64,000 bases of DNA. It comes from Hemileia vastatrix (lineage: Eukaryota > Basidiomycota > Pucciniomycetes > Pucciniales > Zaghouaniaceae). The stretch spans positions 26,380,693 through 26,444,692 of the forward strand of contig JASXTE010000008.1 in NCBI GenBank assembly GCA_030280995.1, in the 5' to 3' direction. Positions 35,601-46,537 of this stretch are shown here, in pieces; the first letter of the stretch is position 1, and every line of letters begins with the position of its first letter. Under the pieces are notes generated by a model. That model ran no database searches, was not told the origin of the DNA, and saw nothing but the letters and a program-made list of their open reading frames with translations. A program made the translations under genes and the position numbers.

Positions 35601-37480
35601 ACCAAAAGTGTCCAGCACAAGTTTGGCCAAACTTGTGCTGGACACTTTTATCATGAAGAGTAGCCAGGGTGCAAGTCATTTTTAATCATCTGAAATTTCT
35701 TATAAACATTTCCACTGTTATTAAATCTTTGTGCCTCACTCATATTTATCAATTGATTAATTTTTTGTCACCATTATATTATTAATATTATCAGTATAGC
35801 AAAAAATTGTGTGCCAAATGAATACTGGGTGATTTTACACCTTTTATAATATTATTAAATAAAGGTAAAAAAATATGAAAATGATTTATTTTACAAAAAA
35901 TAAACTTCTATCCAAAAGCAATATGAGAGGAATAAAGTAAAATAAAAGAAATCAAAGATGAAAATTAAAATCCAAGTTAAATTCCTGCCATAAACAGAAA
36001 AAAGAGATGTTGAATTAAATTAGCACAATCAGGGCTAAACTTGCACTAAATTTTCTTTTTTGTAAAAATAAAAAAAAAATCCACTTGAGCTTTACCAAAA
36101 CTTCAGCATGAAAATTTTGCCATATCAAACTACTTCTAGTGTAATTTTATATCAAAAATTTATCTTCCTTTCCATAGAGAGAATTGCTCCCATCTGACTG
36201 CACCTGACCATAAGTGTCCAGCACAAGTTCGGCAGAACTTGTGCTGGACACTTTTTTAATGTAGAGTAGCTAGGGTAGAATTTTTCTTCAGTTCATCTAG
36301 TATTTCTTACAAACATGTCTACTGGTATTTTATATTTTTTCCTCACTCATTAATATCATTTAATTAATTTTTGGTCGCCATTATATTATTAATTTTATAA
36401 GTATAGAAAAAACTCATGTGCCAAATGCATACCAGGTGATGTTATGCCATTTATAATATTATTAAATAAATGTATAAAAATATGAAAATAGTTTATTTTA
36501 AAAATTATTAATTGGTATCCAAAAGCAATATTAGGAATAAAAAATTAAGTTAGAGGGATCAAATATGAAAAAAGAAATCCAAGTAATATTCCTACTATCA
36601 AAGGCCAGTAGAGGTGTTGAAGCGAATGAGAGCCATCAGGGATAAATTGTACTAAATTGACTTTTTTTCAAAGATAAAAAATTGTGCACCTGTGGTTTGG
36701 ATGAGATCTAGGTAGAAAATTTGGCTATGTAAAACTACTTCTAGTGAAGTTTTTTATTCAAAAATTTTTTTCATTTCCATAGTGAGAATTGATCTCATAT
36801 GACTGCAACTGACCAAAAGTGTCCAGCACAAGTTCGGCCAAACTTGTGCTGGACACTTTTTTGATGGTGAGTATCTAGGGTGCAGCTCTTCTTCAGTGCA
36901 ACTGGTATTTTTTTAAAACAATCCACTGGTATTTGATCTTTCTGTTTTATTAATATTTTATCATTTGATCAATTTTTTGTTACCAGTATATTATTATTTT
37001 TATTAGTATATCAAAAAAACATGTGCCAAATGCTTACAGGGTGATGTTAAACCTTTAATAATTTTATTAAATACAGGTAAAAAATTCTGAAAATGATTTG
37101 TTTTACATAAAATTAATTGATATCTAAAAGAAAAAAAGGGATAAAAAGAAATAGGTTGAATAATAGGGATTTTATATGAAATTCAAAATTCAAGCTAAAT
37201 GCCTACTTTCAAGGCTCAGAAGAGGTGTTGGATAAAATGGGCATCATCAGGAATAAAATTTTACTTAATTTGATTTTTTGAAAAACTAAATGAAGTTTTC
37301 AACTTATTTTTTTCCAATATTTAGTTGGACACTTTATCTATATCAAATTACTTCTAGTACCATGATTGACCAAATTAAATCCTCATTTCCATATGCAGAA
37401 TTGATCCCATATGGCTGGACCAGGCCAAAGGTGTCAACCACAAGTTTGAGAATTCTTCTGGTGGACACTTTTATGATGGA
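29675..37480. repeat. Tandem array of about 13 units of about 600 bp
   Basis: Each unit contains in order TGGTATTTGATCTTTGTG, TGTGCCAAATGCATACCGGG, TAATATTATTAAATAAAGG, a CAAGAGC...AGTAGA segment and, near its end, a palindrome beginning AAAAGTGTCCAGCAC followed by ATGATGGAGAGTAGCTAGGG. The palindromes start at 30167, 30747, 31357, 31968, 32573, 33183, 33797, 34384, 34992, 35604, 36210, 36815 and 37428, so the period is about 580-615 bp. Units are clearly diverged, most toward the right. No ORF is conserved across units. Confidence 0.93.
30167..30212. repeat. Perfect 46-bp palindrome of the satellite unit
   Basis: The arms are 23 bp with no spacer; the centre is TTCGGCCGAA. The copy at 31357-31402 is identical. 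The copy at 35604-35649 is also perfect but has TTTGGCCAAA at the centre, a paired change. Other copies carry one to several mismatches, often at the same central pair. Confidence 0.95.
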
Positions 37481-38260
37481 CAGTAGTAGGGTGCAAGTCT
37501 TCTCTAGTTAATCTAGTACTCCTCATAAACATTTCCAACTTATTTTTGGCCAAAAATCAGGTGGAAAGTTTTTCCATATAAAATTACTACTAATGCCATG
37601 ATTGACTAAAAATTGATTCTCATTGCCATATAGAGAGTTGATCCCATATGACTGGATCTGGCAAAAGTGTCACCACAATTTTTGATAAACTTAAGTTTGA
37701 AAATTTTATGATGGAAATTAATTGCAAGTCTTCTTCATTTCATCAAGTAATCCTCATAAAAATTTCCACCTGTATTTTGGCCAAACTTCAGGTGGACACT
37801 TTGGCCATATTAAATTAATTCTAGCTCCATGTTGATAAAAAACTGATACTTATTGCCATATATAGATATTAAACCCATCAGACTGTGCCTTTCCAAAAGT
37901 GTCTACCTGAATTATGGCTAAACCTCAGTTGGACACTTTTATGATGCAGAGTAGCTAGGGAAAAAGTATTGTTCAGTTAATTTGGTATTCATAATAAATT
38001 TATCCTCCTGAAGTTTATCCTAACTTGAGGTGGACAATTTCGGAAAGCACCAGTTAGTCACTATCCATCAAAAAAGTGTTCACCAAAATTTGGCTAAACT
38101 TGTGGTGGACCCCTTAGATCAGCCACAGTCAGATGAGATCAACTCTTTAGATGGGAATGAGGATGATGTTTTGGTCAATCATGGAAATAGAAGTAGTGTG
38201 ATGCGGCCAAATTAACCCCCTGAAGGTCAGAAAAACCTCAGAAGGACACTTTTTAGCAGG
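37481..38260. repeat. Decayed satellite units
   Basis: Shorter, degraded copies of the palindrome region (AAAAGTGTC ... ACTTTTATGATG) occur near 37668, 37895 and 38075 at spacings of about 180-230 bp. From 38261 to 38809 the sequence is AT-rich, with CAATTTGTGCTC repeated near 38615-38640, and I see no gene. Confidence 0.7.
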
Positions 38261-38809
38261 GAGTAACTGAGAAAAATCCATTTATCAGAAGGAAAATCTT
38301 TTATTGGATAGATGCCAAGGTTTCATACTTGTGTATTATGGTCAGTATTAATTTTGAAAGTGTCTGTCCAAGCAATTTCATTGCCCATCATGACTCATTT
38401 TGTTTTAAATGTTTCAAACTGTGTGATACAGTATTAAGGTGTCACATAGTATAATTAAGTTCTATTAAGTGCCCTCCTATGATGCCTAAATTTATAATTT
38501 AATATCTTACATAATAATTTTTTTTATATAAATTCATCAATATTTTATTTTATTATCAAATTTAATAGAGCAAGTATCCTGAATTATTATATATGAATAA
38601 GCTTAGGTTAGATCAATTTGTGCTCAATTTGTGCTCATCAGAGGACCAAAATCAAGTTCTGGAGGATCAACTTGTGCATAATTTGGAATCAGTTGATATT
38701 CTGTCTATAATCAATCTGAGAATAAATGTAAATCTAACTCTAATTTACTTATGTTTATAAAGTATTCATAAACCTGGCATATTTAAGGGACACTCTAAAT
38801 TTCAAGAGA

Positions 38810-38848
38810 GGGGATTGCTAGCAATTCACCCCTAGATTTCCTGTGGTG
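38810..38848 (-). repeat. Right terminal inverted repeat
   Basis: It ends TTTCCTGTGGTG and contains the palindrome ATTGCTAGCAAT. Relative to the left end, both arms of the palindrome changed together. Confidence 0.85.
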
Positions 38849-38851
38849 ATA

Positions 38852-38943
38852 ATAAAATTTTAAAATTGAAGTAATGATTGATTTTTCGAAAGACTGTGAG
38901 ATTTCCTAAAAGATTGATGTTGTAGTTTATCCTCATTTCGGAG
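38852..38943 (-). other. Element 3 3' noncoding region next to pol
   Basis: This short AT-rich segment lies between the pol stop and the TIR element. The minus strand shares GATAAACTA and flanking bases with the same place in element 4. Confidence 0.7.
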
Positions 38944-41900
38944 TCAAACTTCAGCACTCTTTGTGCCCCTAGGGTAAAACTTCTTCACTTGATCAGCAGC
39001 TACCCTCTTCTTTAAGACAACACCATCCATTTCTTCAAAAACATATGAACCACCAGAAACCTGTTCTCTAATCCTATATGGTCCATTCCATCTATCAGCA
39101 AACATTTTCACCCACTGAATTTCCAAACACCTATTATACACCAACACCATATCACCAGGGCTCAAAGGCTTCCTGAGTCTATGAGCCAACCTTTGATCCC
39201 AATACCTGACAGACTGATCCCTGATCTTGATCATCCTATTGTATGCCTTATCCAAATATTCCTCCTTCTTTTCTAACTGTTGCATTCTAGCACAGAGCAA
39301 ATCTTCAGTAGTTTTCACTAAATTCCAATCAATGCCAAGATTAGATTCAGCTTCAAGATCAACCAGTAAAACAGATTTCTGACCAAAAACTAATTCATGA
39401 GGAGAATAACCAGTTGTCCTCTTGGTGGTAATCCTGTCAGCAAATAAAACAAGGGGTAAATAATGCCTCCACTTTTCAGCACTTTTTCCACACATTTTAA
39501 CCAAAGCATCCTTAATAACTTGATGCTCCCTTTCAACCATTCCTTCTGCTTCAGGATTATATGGGGCCGCCACCCTAACCTTTGAGCTAACTTTTGAAAC
39601 AGTTTCCTTGAAGTCTGCACCAAACTCAGAGCCACCATCAACCGTTACCAACTTCATAACACCATACCTATACACCCATTCCTTCATCAAAAATTCTGCT
39701 ACATTTTTAGCAGATAAACTAATAAGAGGGACAGCCTCAACCAAACCAGACAAATCATCCCTTTCCACAATCAAGTACTTATATTTACCTTCCTTGATGT
39801 GAACAGCATCCAAACTAACCCGTCCAAAGATAGTATTTTCACCAGTAGCATTTCCAGGTTCTTTTGGCCTTAAATAACTTCTTCTCTGACATTCTTCACA
39901 TGACTGAACCCAAGATCTAACAGCCATCTTCATTCCAGGCCACAAAAATCTATCAGCAATCTGCTTATAAGTTTTTCCAAAGCCCCTATGCCCTAAATCT
40001 TCATGAAGAGATTTCATCACCAATTCTTGACCTTTTCTTTGAGATACAACAACTTGAGGATTCGGATGTCTTCTTTTCATCAAACTTCTACCAGACAAAT
40101 AAAAACCAGGTGACTTCTTTTTGATAGCCACCCATTCAGCTTCATCACATTCTTCTGGTTTTCCCAGAGACAACAAATACTTCACCATTAAAAAATAAAA
40201 CCCAGTCTGGCCCCTAATTTAATCAGAAAAATCCAATAATATAACATCCAAAGGAACCTCCCTGTCCCCAATATCTCCCACTTGTGAATGAGCAATCATT
40301 CTCTGAGAATTCGGCTGTTTGCTGAAATTCACATAATCCACCTCATTCAAACATTTTTCCATGCTACCACTATCCTCCTTCAGATCCCAAACATAAACAC
40401 CATTAAACAACTTCCAATTATCCCAAACAACCACACCATCCTCATCTACAAAAACCTCATGATCAACTAGATCATCAACTTCATCAAATTCAACAAAAAT
40501 AGAACCAGCCAGTTTAACCTCATGGGGGAGGTATGGAAAGTCCTCAGCACCCTTGGTACTGGCCTTGATTATAGGTATATCTTTATCAAACTCTTGTGAA
40601 TTGGAGTCATCTACTTTAGGTGGTCTTCTTGACAATCCATCAGACATAGTGAAAGACTTTCAAGGCCTGTGCACTAAATTGAATGAAAAATGTTAAATAA
40701 AAGCTACCCACCTAGTCATTGGAGCATTAGGTAAACTAGGTGAATTAATCATCTGAATTAAAGATTTAGCATCCACTTGAAGTTCAAAATGTTGACCCCA
40801 TAAGATATTTTGAAGTTTCTTTAAAATTTTTGCCACACCACAGAGTTCCAACTTGGGTTGTGAATATCTTGATTCCACCTCAGTAAAAACTACAGATTCA
40901 TACCTAACTGGTCTAATATAACCACCCTTATCCATCTGAGAAAGCACTGCACCAGCAGCCAGCTGACTAGTATCAACAGCTAAATAAATCCTACCAGCTC
41001 CTTCACCATAATCCAACTTATGAAGAATAATATCTTCACCAACCACCTTCTTCAACTTAACAAAAGCTTCTTCACAAGCTTCATCCCAATCCCAATCAGC
41101 ATCCTTTCTAGTTAACCTTCTCAATGGAGCAGCCAATAATGAGAAATCCCTAATAAACATCCTAACATAAACACATACTCCCAAAAATCCTCTAACTTCA
41201 GTAGTGTTTCTAGGTCTCAGCCAAGATTGAATTTTGTTGACTTTCTTCTTTAACATAATTCGGCCTTCCCTACACACCACATGACCAAGAATCTCTAAAG
41301 CTGAAACACAACAAGAAAATTTAGAACTGGAAATAGTTAAACCAGCTTCTTCAATCCTAAACAACATCCTTTCCAAAGTTACTGCATACTCCCAAATATA
41401 CCTCCTAAAACCTGGATTCTCCTCTAAAACTTCATTATCATAATTAGTTGAAGGACCTTTAATTCCACCATCATCAATAAATATACCAGAATACTGTGGA
41501 ATTTCATCTTGAAGAATCCAAGCCATTTGTGCTTGATAAACAGCAACAGAATTAGTAGCACCTTGAGGTAATCTAGTCAGCTGTAACCGTCCAAGAGGAG
41601 TATCAAAAGTTGTCAGAGGTCTTGAATCTGGATGTAATTCTCTTTTATCATAGCCCCCCATAATATCACCCAAACCATAATATACCCTTCCAGAAAAAGC
41701 ATCAACAAATTCCTCTGCACTTGGAGGAATATCAGCATCTTTATAGTCACCCTATTCAATTCCCTAAGATCATGAACCACTCTAAGCTTTCCATTAGGCT
41801 TCTTGATACAGAAAACTGGACATGAATAACTTGATGAAAATTGTTCATAAAGTCCAGTCCTTAACCTTTCCCTAATAACTTCAATATGATCATCTTTAAG

Positions 41901-43777
41901 AGCAGCAGGAATTGGAATTGGCTTGAGTTGACAAGGTTCATGACAAACAACTGGAATCTTGTAAGGTTCACCATAAGAATGCTTTAAAACACCCCTCTCT
42001 TCTTCCACAAATGCAATAGCCTTCTCCCTCAACACCATCACATCCAACAACAAATTCATCTCCTCACCAGATAACTAACCCTCTGGCCCAGAATTTACAA
42101 CACCAATCCTATCAAAAGTAATTCTAGACGTTTCAGAAAATTCAGGCGGATTCTTTCTTAAAGGAGTTTCATATGGATCACTAGACAAAAGTGGTCTCTT
42201 CAACGGTTGATTCAATCCAGTTGGCAGCGCTTCATTGATTGGTTTAACTTTCACAGCAACCTTCTTATATTTTACCGCTTCCACTTCCACATGTACTTGA
42301 GGAATTGAGCTCCTTTCATCAACAGAATCTTCATCTTCATCAAAATTAAGAGTAACAGAATTTTTACAAAAAGAATTATTAGAATCAGATAAAGAGATTT
42401 TATCAGTTTTATTTTTATTTTTATTTTTTGAAAAATAATTATTAAAGTTTTTAGAAACAGAATTATTGGAATTTTCAAAAATATTGTTATCTAGTTTTTC
42501 ATTATACAGACAATTTTTAATTTGATTTTTATTTTTAGAAATAAGAAAAGAATAATCAAAAGTATGAAAAGTAGGCAGTCTATCCTCATGCAGGAGGTTA
42601 CCAGCATGCCAAGTAGGCTCAGCCCTATTGACATTATCTTTACATAAATAATTTTTTTGTTGATTATCATTTATCTTGAAATTTTTTTCTTTATTTTTGT
42701 CCAATTGTTTCTTGCTATTCCTAGAAAAACAACCAGGGGTGTCCCCAATGCTCACATGTGTGGCCATGGTAATGTTTTTGAAAGGTGTAGAAGAAACCCT
42801 AGAAGTGCACAATTGGAAGGACTTACTTTTAGACCCATTTGCCACCACTCCAAAACTTTTCCGTACCAAATTCTGCTCATCCACTTCACCAGTACCCAAA
42901 TCACCAACCAAATCAAAAATACCCCTAGGGCAATAAACATCATCATTAGGTTCAGGATTCTCATCACAGAGACTGTCCATGTTACCTTCAGATAGGTCCT
43001 GCACTGCAGTGACCGCCCCACCAGAAGCTAGAAAGTCATGCCTTTTATCCTCATGCTGGAGTAACTCTCTTCTGAAACTGGACACAGACACACCAGTGTT
43101 GCCAACAAAACCACCAACCAAATCATCACCACACATCACAGAACCCAAATTAACAAACACATTTTCTTGCTTTTTGATATTCAGAAAATTTTTTTGCATT
43201 TTCAATTTTTCTTGAGAGAAATCAGAATGAGACATTAGTTGAGAAAAATTTTGCAGTTTATACTCATTCTGGAGGCCACCAGTAAACCAAGTAGGTTTCT
43301 TCCTACTGACAACATCTTTACATAAATATTTTTTTTGCTGATTTTCAGTTATCTTGAGATTTTTTTCTTGATTTTTGTCTAATGGTTTCTTGCTATATCT
43401 AGAAAAACAACCAGGGGTTTCCCCAATGCTCACATGTGTGGCCGTGGTAAGGTTTTGAAAGGTGTAGAAGAAACCCTAGCGGTGCAAAATTGGGAGGACT
43501 TACTTTTAGACCCATTTGCCACCACTCCAAAACTTTTCCATTCCAACAAAATTTTCCCTAAAACATCTTCAGAACTTAAAATAAACTTGAGAGAAAAACT
43601 TGAAGAAAAACTGAAACCAGACAAATAATTTGACAAAAATTGACATAATAAAGTAATATTATCTACAAAAAGTTGAGATTCCACTTGATATATCTCCACT
43701 TGAGCTGACCTACTGCAATCCGGGATTTCTTCTTGAGGAGAGACTACAGCACTAGACTGATCAGCCATATCAACCCT
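38944..43777 (-). pseudogene. Element 3 Ty3/Gypsy pol (RT-RNase H-integrase)
   Basis: Pol begins in the -1 frame at 43777 (RVDMADQSSAVVSPQ) and ends KKFYPRGTKSAEV at 38944. After a duplicated linker come RT (KPNGKLRVVHDLREL; FIDDGG near 41475), RNase H (GRIYLAVDTSQ) and integrase (HEDLGHRG, CEECQRR; SLDAVH; VDGGSEF; GMVERE), then a C-terminal domain ending GPYRIREQVSGGSY. It is broken by single-base losses near 43452 and 41740. In-frame stops are TAG 42077-42075 (Trp in element 2), TAA 40695-40693 (Gln in element 2), TGA near 40664 and TAA 40221-40219. The complete integrase C-terminus here is what shows where element 2 was cut. Confidence 0.9.
42560..43510 (-). repeat. Duplicated linker module in element 3 pol
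   Basis: Two copies, at about 42560-42830 and 43240-43510, encode SKSxQLCTxRVSSTPFK, then SIGxTPGCFSR and NQQKxYLCKD. The nucleotide copies are close and lie about 680 bp apart. Element 4 carries two decayed copies near 53720-53850 and 54140-54290. Confidence 0.85.
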
Positions 43778-46241
43778 AAAAAAGAAGGGTCACCAACAAA
43801 ATGATCAACACTATCCTCAAATACACCAGAAGAGGACTTCAAACCTTTTCTCTTCCTAGTGCAAGTGCAACACTGACAAGATGAAGAAGCACCAGGCCTA
43901 GTTTCCCAACCTTCATCACCTGGGGGTGCCAACCTCATATGTAACTGCCTCATATACTCCCCAGTAATCTCCGAACTAATCCCAACACCAGACTGATAAC
44001 CAATCTTGGTCTCAAAATCCATTAAAAATGGCCCTCCTAAAACTGTCTTCACAGCTCCTCTAGCCACATTAAAATGAACTTTTCCAACAGCTCCACCTAC
44101 ATCTAAATTTACATGCTCCGCTGTACCAATCAGCTCAGTAGCATGCCCACCTATCCCTCTGAGATTTACTCCAACACCAGCTTTAATTGGAAAATCCAGA
44201 CTAGTTGCTTGATCCAATGAAATTAAATTTTTTTGTGAGCCTGAATCAACCAATGCCTTCATATCTTTGCCATTTAAAGAAACCACCAAATATCCCAAAG
44301 GAGCAGAAAAATGAGTCTCCACCTAATTACCAAACTTCTCCACATTTTCACACATATACTTTACCTCACCAGTAGCCACTCTTCTCCTAGTCAAATGCTT
44401 CTTCTGCTTTTCAGCAAAGGCTGGACTAATAGTGAGCAATTCACCCAAAGATAATGGAATCTGAAGCTGATTCACCCTTCCCAAAACAACATCCATAGCA
44501 TTCTCTTGACCAGAAACCACTGGCCTCTCATAATGAGCCTTACTCCTAGCACCTTTGCCCTAGAAGACTCCTGAGGTCCCATATTACCAACAACATCACG
44601 CATCTCCATGTCAGAATTATCCCCATGAACCTTTCCATCCACAGAGACCAAACCAGAACCATCAACAGTAGTTCTAACTCCCTCCATTGGCCCACTAGAA
44701 CCTGGCCTAGGCAAAGAAGCCAAAGGCACATCCTCCTTTGTATCTGAACCATCATCCAAAGGCATAGGATCACCATTAAGATCAAAAGCACCAAAAATAG
44801 GGGGACCCATATCAGCTATCCCCTTCTGCATCTGACAAATCTCTTCAGGCATATAAATCTTCTTGGGATCTTCAGCCTTCTTTGAATCCGCCTTTCCACC
44901 TCTTGACCTTAACTGATTAGAAATACTGCTTCTAGCTTTAGAAGCAGCCACCCTCCTAGCAGCCTCCACATCATATACACCAGCCATACACTCACCATCC
45001 ACATTAACAACCTTTACTAACTCCAAATTACCATATGAAGTAGATAAAGTAGCCTTACTAACCTCTTTTTTCTTCCCCTTATCTCCAGAATTATTTCCAG
45101 TACCAGAAGAAGCCTCAGTAGGCAATTTCTCAAACCTACCTCTCTTTTCACCCATACTATTCCTCCTCACTAAATCCAAAGGAGCCTGACCTTCATTGGG
45201 CTTGATAAAAGATCCATCAGGAAACCTAAATAACTTTCCATCAAATTTTACTCTACCAGCAGCCTGATCCCTATTCAAAGTCCAACAATCATTAGACTTA
45301 TGTCCCTTCTGGTTACAGTAGGAACAAATCCAAACATCAACAGTACCACCATTCCTCCTATCATAACCTCTACTTGAATAAGATGATGATGAAGAAGCTG
45401 AAACCCTGCTGGCCTTTTGAGTTTCTTGAACAAAAATTTTCAATTGCTTCGTTAAGTCAGCCAATTGATCCACCATCTCCTTATCCACATTCTTATCAAC
45501 CTTAGGAACCGGTTTCCCCAACTGAGCTTTTCTTGCCTCCTGAGGCTTCTTCATAATATTTTTATTATCGGCCAAATCTTCATTAATTTTGCTGACATAC
45601 TGTGTACAGGTTTCTTGATAACTGTCCACAGCCAAAAGCTTGAGGTGAGACTCCACCGATTCTTTAACCACCTTAAGAGCAGGCAACTTCTGCACCCCAT
45701 TAGGTAAGGTTTTCATCAAACCCTTCCTAGACAACTCCTTTAACATATCCATCCTAACATCCCTCCCAAAAGTGGACCAAAATAAATTTTTGACAGCATT
45801 TTCATGAGCCAATTCCTCTACCTCCACCAGATATTCCACCACAGTTTCAAAACTACCAACAAATTTCCTATAACTCACCAAAGAAGTTATTCCACCCTGC
45901 ACTTTCCATTCTCCAACAACCTTATTTAAATCCACCATTGAATATCGGACTCCCCATCTGTCCACCATTTCCCTACTAAGCCTTTTCCAATCCCTAATCT
46001 TATAACCCTCCATACCAGTAATCTCCTTCTCAACTTCCCTATCACCAATGAAAAATATTACCTGCTTCACCATATCTAAATGAGAAGCCCCATCAATTCC
46101 AGTAGCAGCCTCATATCTGCCCAAAAACCACTTTACATCATCACCAACAAACTTGGGCCCATCCCAAGTTTGGATCCTTACTGAAAGCCTGACACCATCA
46201 GCAGCAGCAGCAATAACACCAGCACCAGATGGAGAAGACAT
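43744..46241 (-). pseudogene. Element 3 Ty3/Gypsy gag-protease
   Basis: The likely start is ATG 46241 (MSSPSGAGVIAAAADG), matching element 2; an upstream in-frame Met in the leader is less likely. The capsid-like part reads WDGPKFVGDDVKWFLGRYEA, the knuckle CSYCNQKGHKSNDC (near 45320), and protease has ALVDSGSQKNLISLD near 44250. A one-base loss near 44550 and TAG 44325-44323 break the frame; it resumes to 43744. Protease is in the gag frame. Confidence 0.9.
43777..43783 (-). promoter_or_regulatory. Element 3 -1 frameshift heptamer T TTT TTA
   Basis: In the protease frame the sequence is TCT TTT TTA GGG, so T TTT TTA sits in the X XXY YYZ register. A -1 slip gives AGG GTT GAT ATG, which leads straight into pol. 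Element 4 has the same heptamer in register at 54543-54549. Confidence 0.75.
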
Positions 46242-46273
46242 CCCAAATAGCACAAGAAACCAATAAAATCTGC

Positions 46274-46413
46274 AAGGGTTCAGCCCTTTACCAGACAACC
46301 AACAATATCCTACAAGGGTTCAGCCCTTTACTAGGATAAAACAACAGATCTAGCAAGGGTTCAGCCCTATACCTAGATCCCTACTACCACAGATCCTGTA
46401 CTGGTTCAGCCTG
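46274..46413 (-). repeat. Four leader hairpin repeats in element 3
   Basis: AAGGGTTCAGCCCTT or a variant occurs at 46274, 46314 and 46355, with a weaker CTGGTTCAGCCTG near 46401, spaced about 40 bp. Each folds as AAGGG / CCCTT around TTCAG. They lie between the primer-binding site and gag. Confidence 0.8.
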
Positions 46414-46510
46414 TTACCAGAATCACCAAATAACCAACCAATAAAAATCCAACAACCAGAAAACCAAAATCCAGAAGTCCAACAAGTAAGTTTCTTCAGA
46501 AGCTAGAGAA

Positions 46511-46533
46511 TTCGAACCCCACGTTGGGCGCCA
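46511..46533 (-). promoter_or_regulatory. Element 3 tRNA primer-binding site
   Basis: It equals the element 2 site except for one base (ACGTTGGGCGCCA for ATGTTGGGCGCCA). It ends 4 bp from the LTR. The match runs through the T-loop of the inferred tRNA. Confidence 0.85.
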
Positions 46534-46537
46534 AAAA

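Larger units (their letters stand above)
28342..38848. mobile_element. 10.5-kb TIR element without genes
   Basis: Left (28342-28380) and right (38810-38848) ends are 39-bp inverted repeats that agree at 34 positions. They start CACCACGGGAAATCTGGGGG and CACCACAGGAAATCTAGGGG when read inward. A 3-bp ATA flanks both ends (28339-28341 and 38849-38851). Rejoining the flanks gives TTTTATTATGTGGTG, which lines up with element 4 near 50320, so the element inserted into the 3' region of element 3. Next to the left TIR are repeats of GAAACTGTCAGG (28387-28455). No transposase or other convincing ORF is present. CAC ends, 3-bp target duplication and subterminal repeats recall CACTA-like (CMC) DNA transposons, which would make this a non-autonomous member. 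The family link is inference. Confidence 0.8.

Noticed and set aside
30167..37473. Rho-independent terminators or miRNA genes at the palindromes
   Set aside because: Terminators of that type are bacterial, the stems have no loop, and no flanking transcription unit is evident.
29675..37480. CRISPR-like array
   Set aside because: The unit is about 600 bp and the whole unit is repeated; there are no short unique spacers and no cas genes.
28342..38848. Helitron origin of the 10.5-kb element because of the near-terminal hairpin
   Set aside because: Helitrons lack long terminal inverted repeats and make no target duplication; here both ends match over 39 bp and ATA is duplicated.
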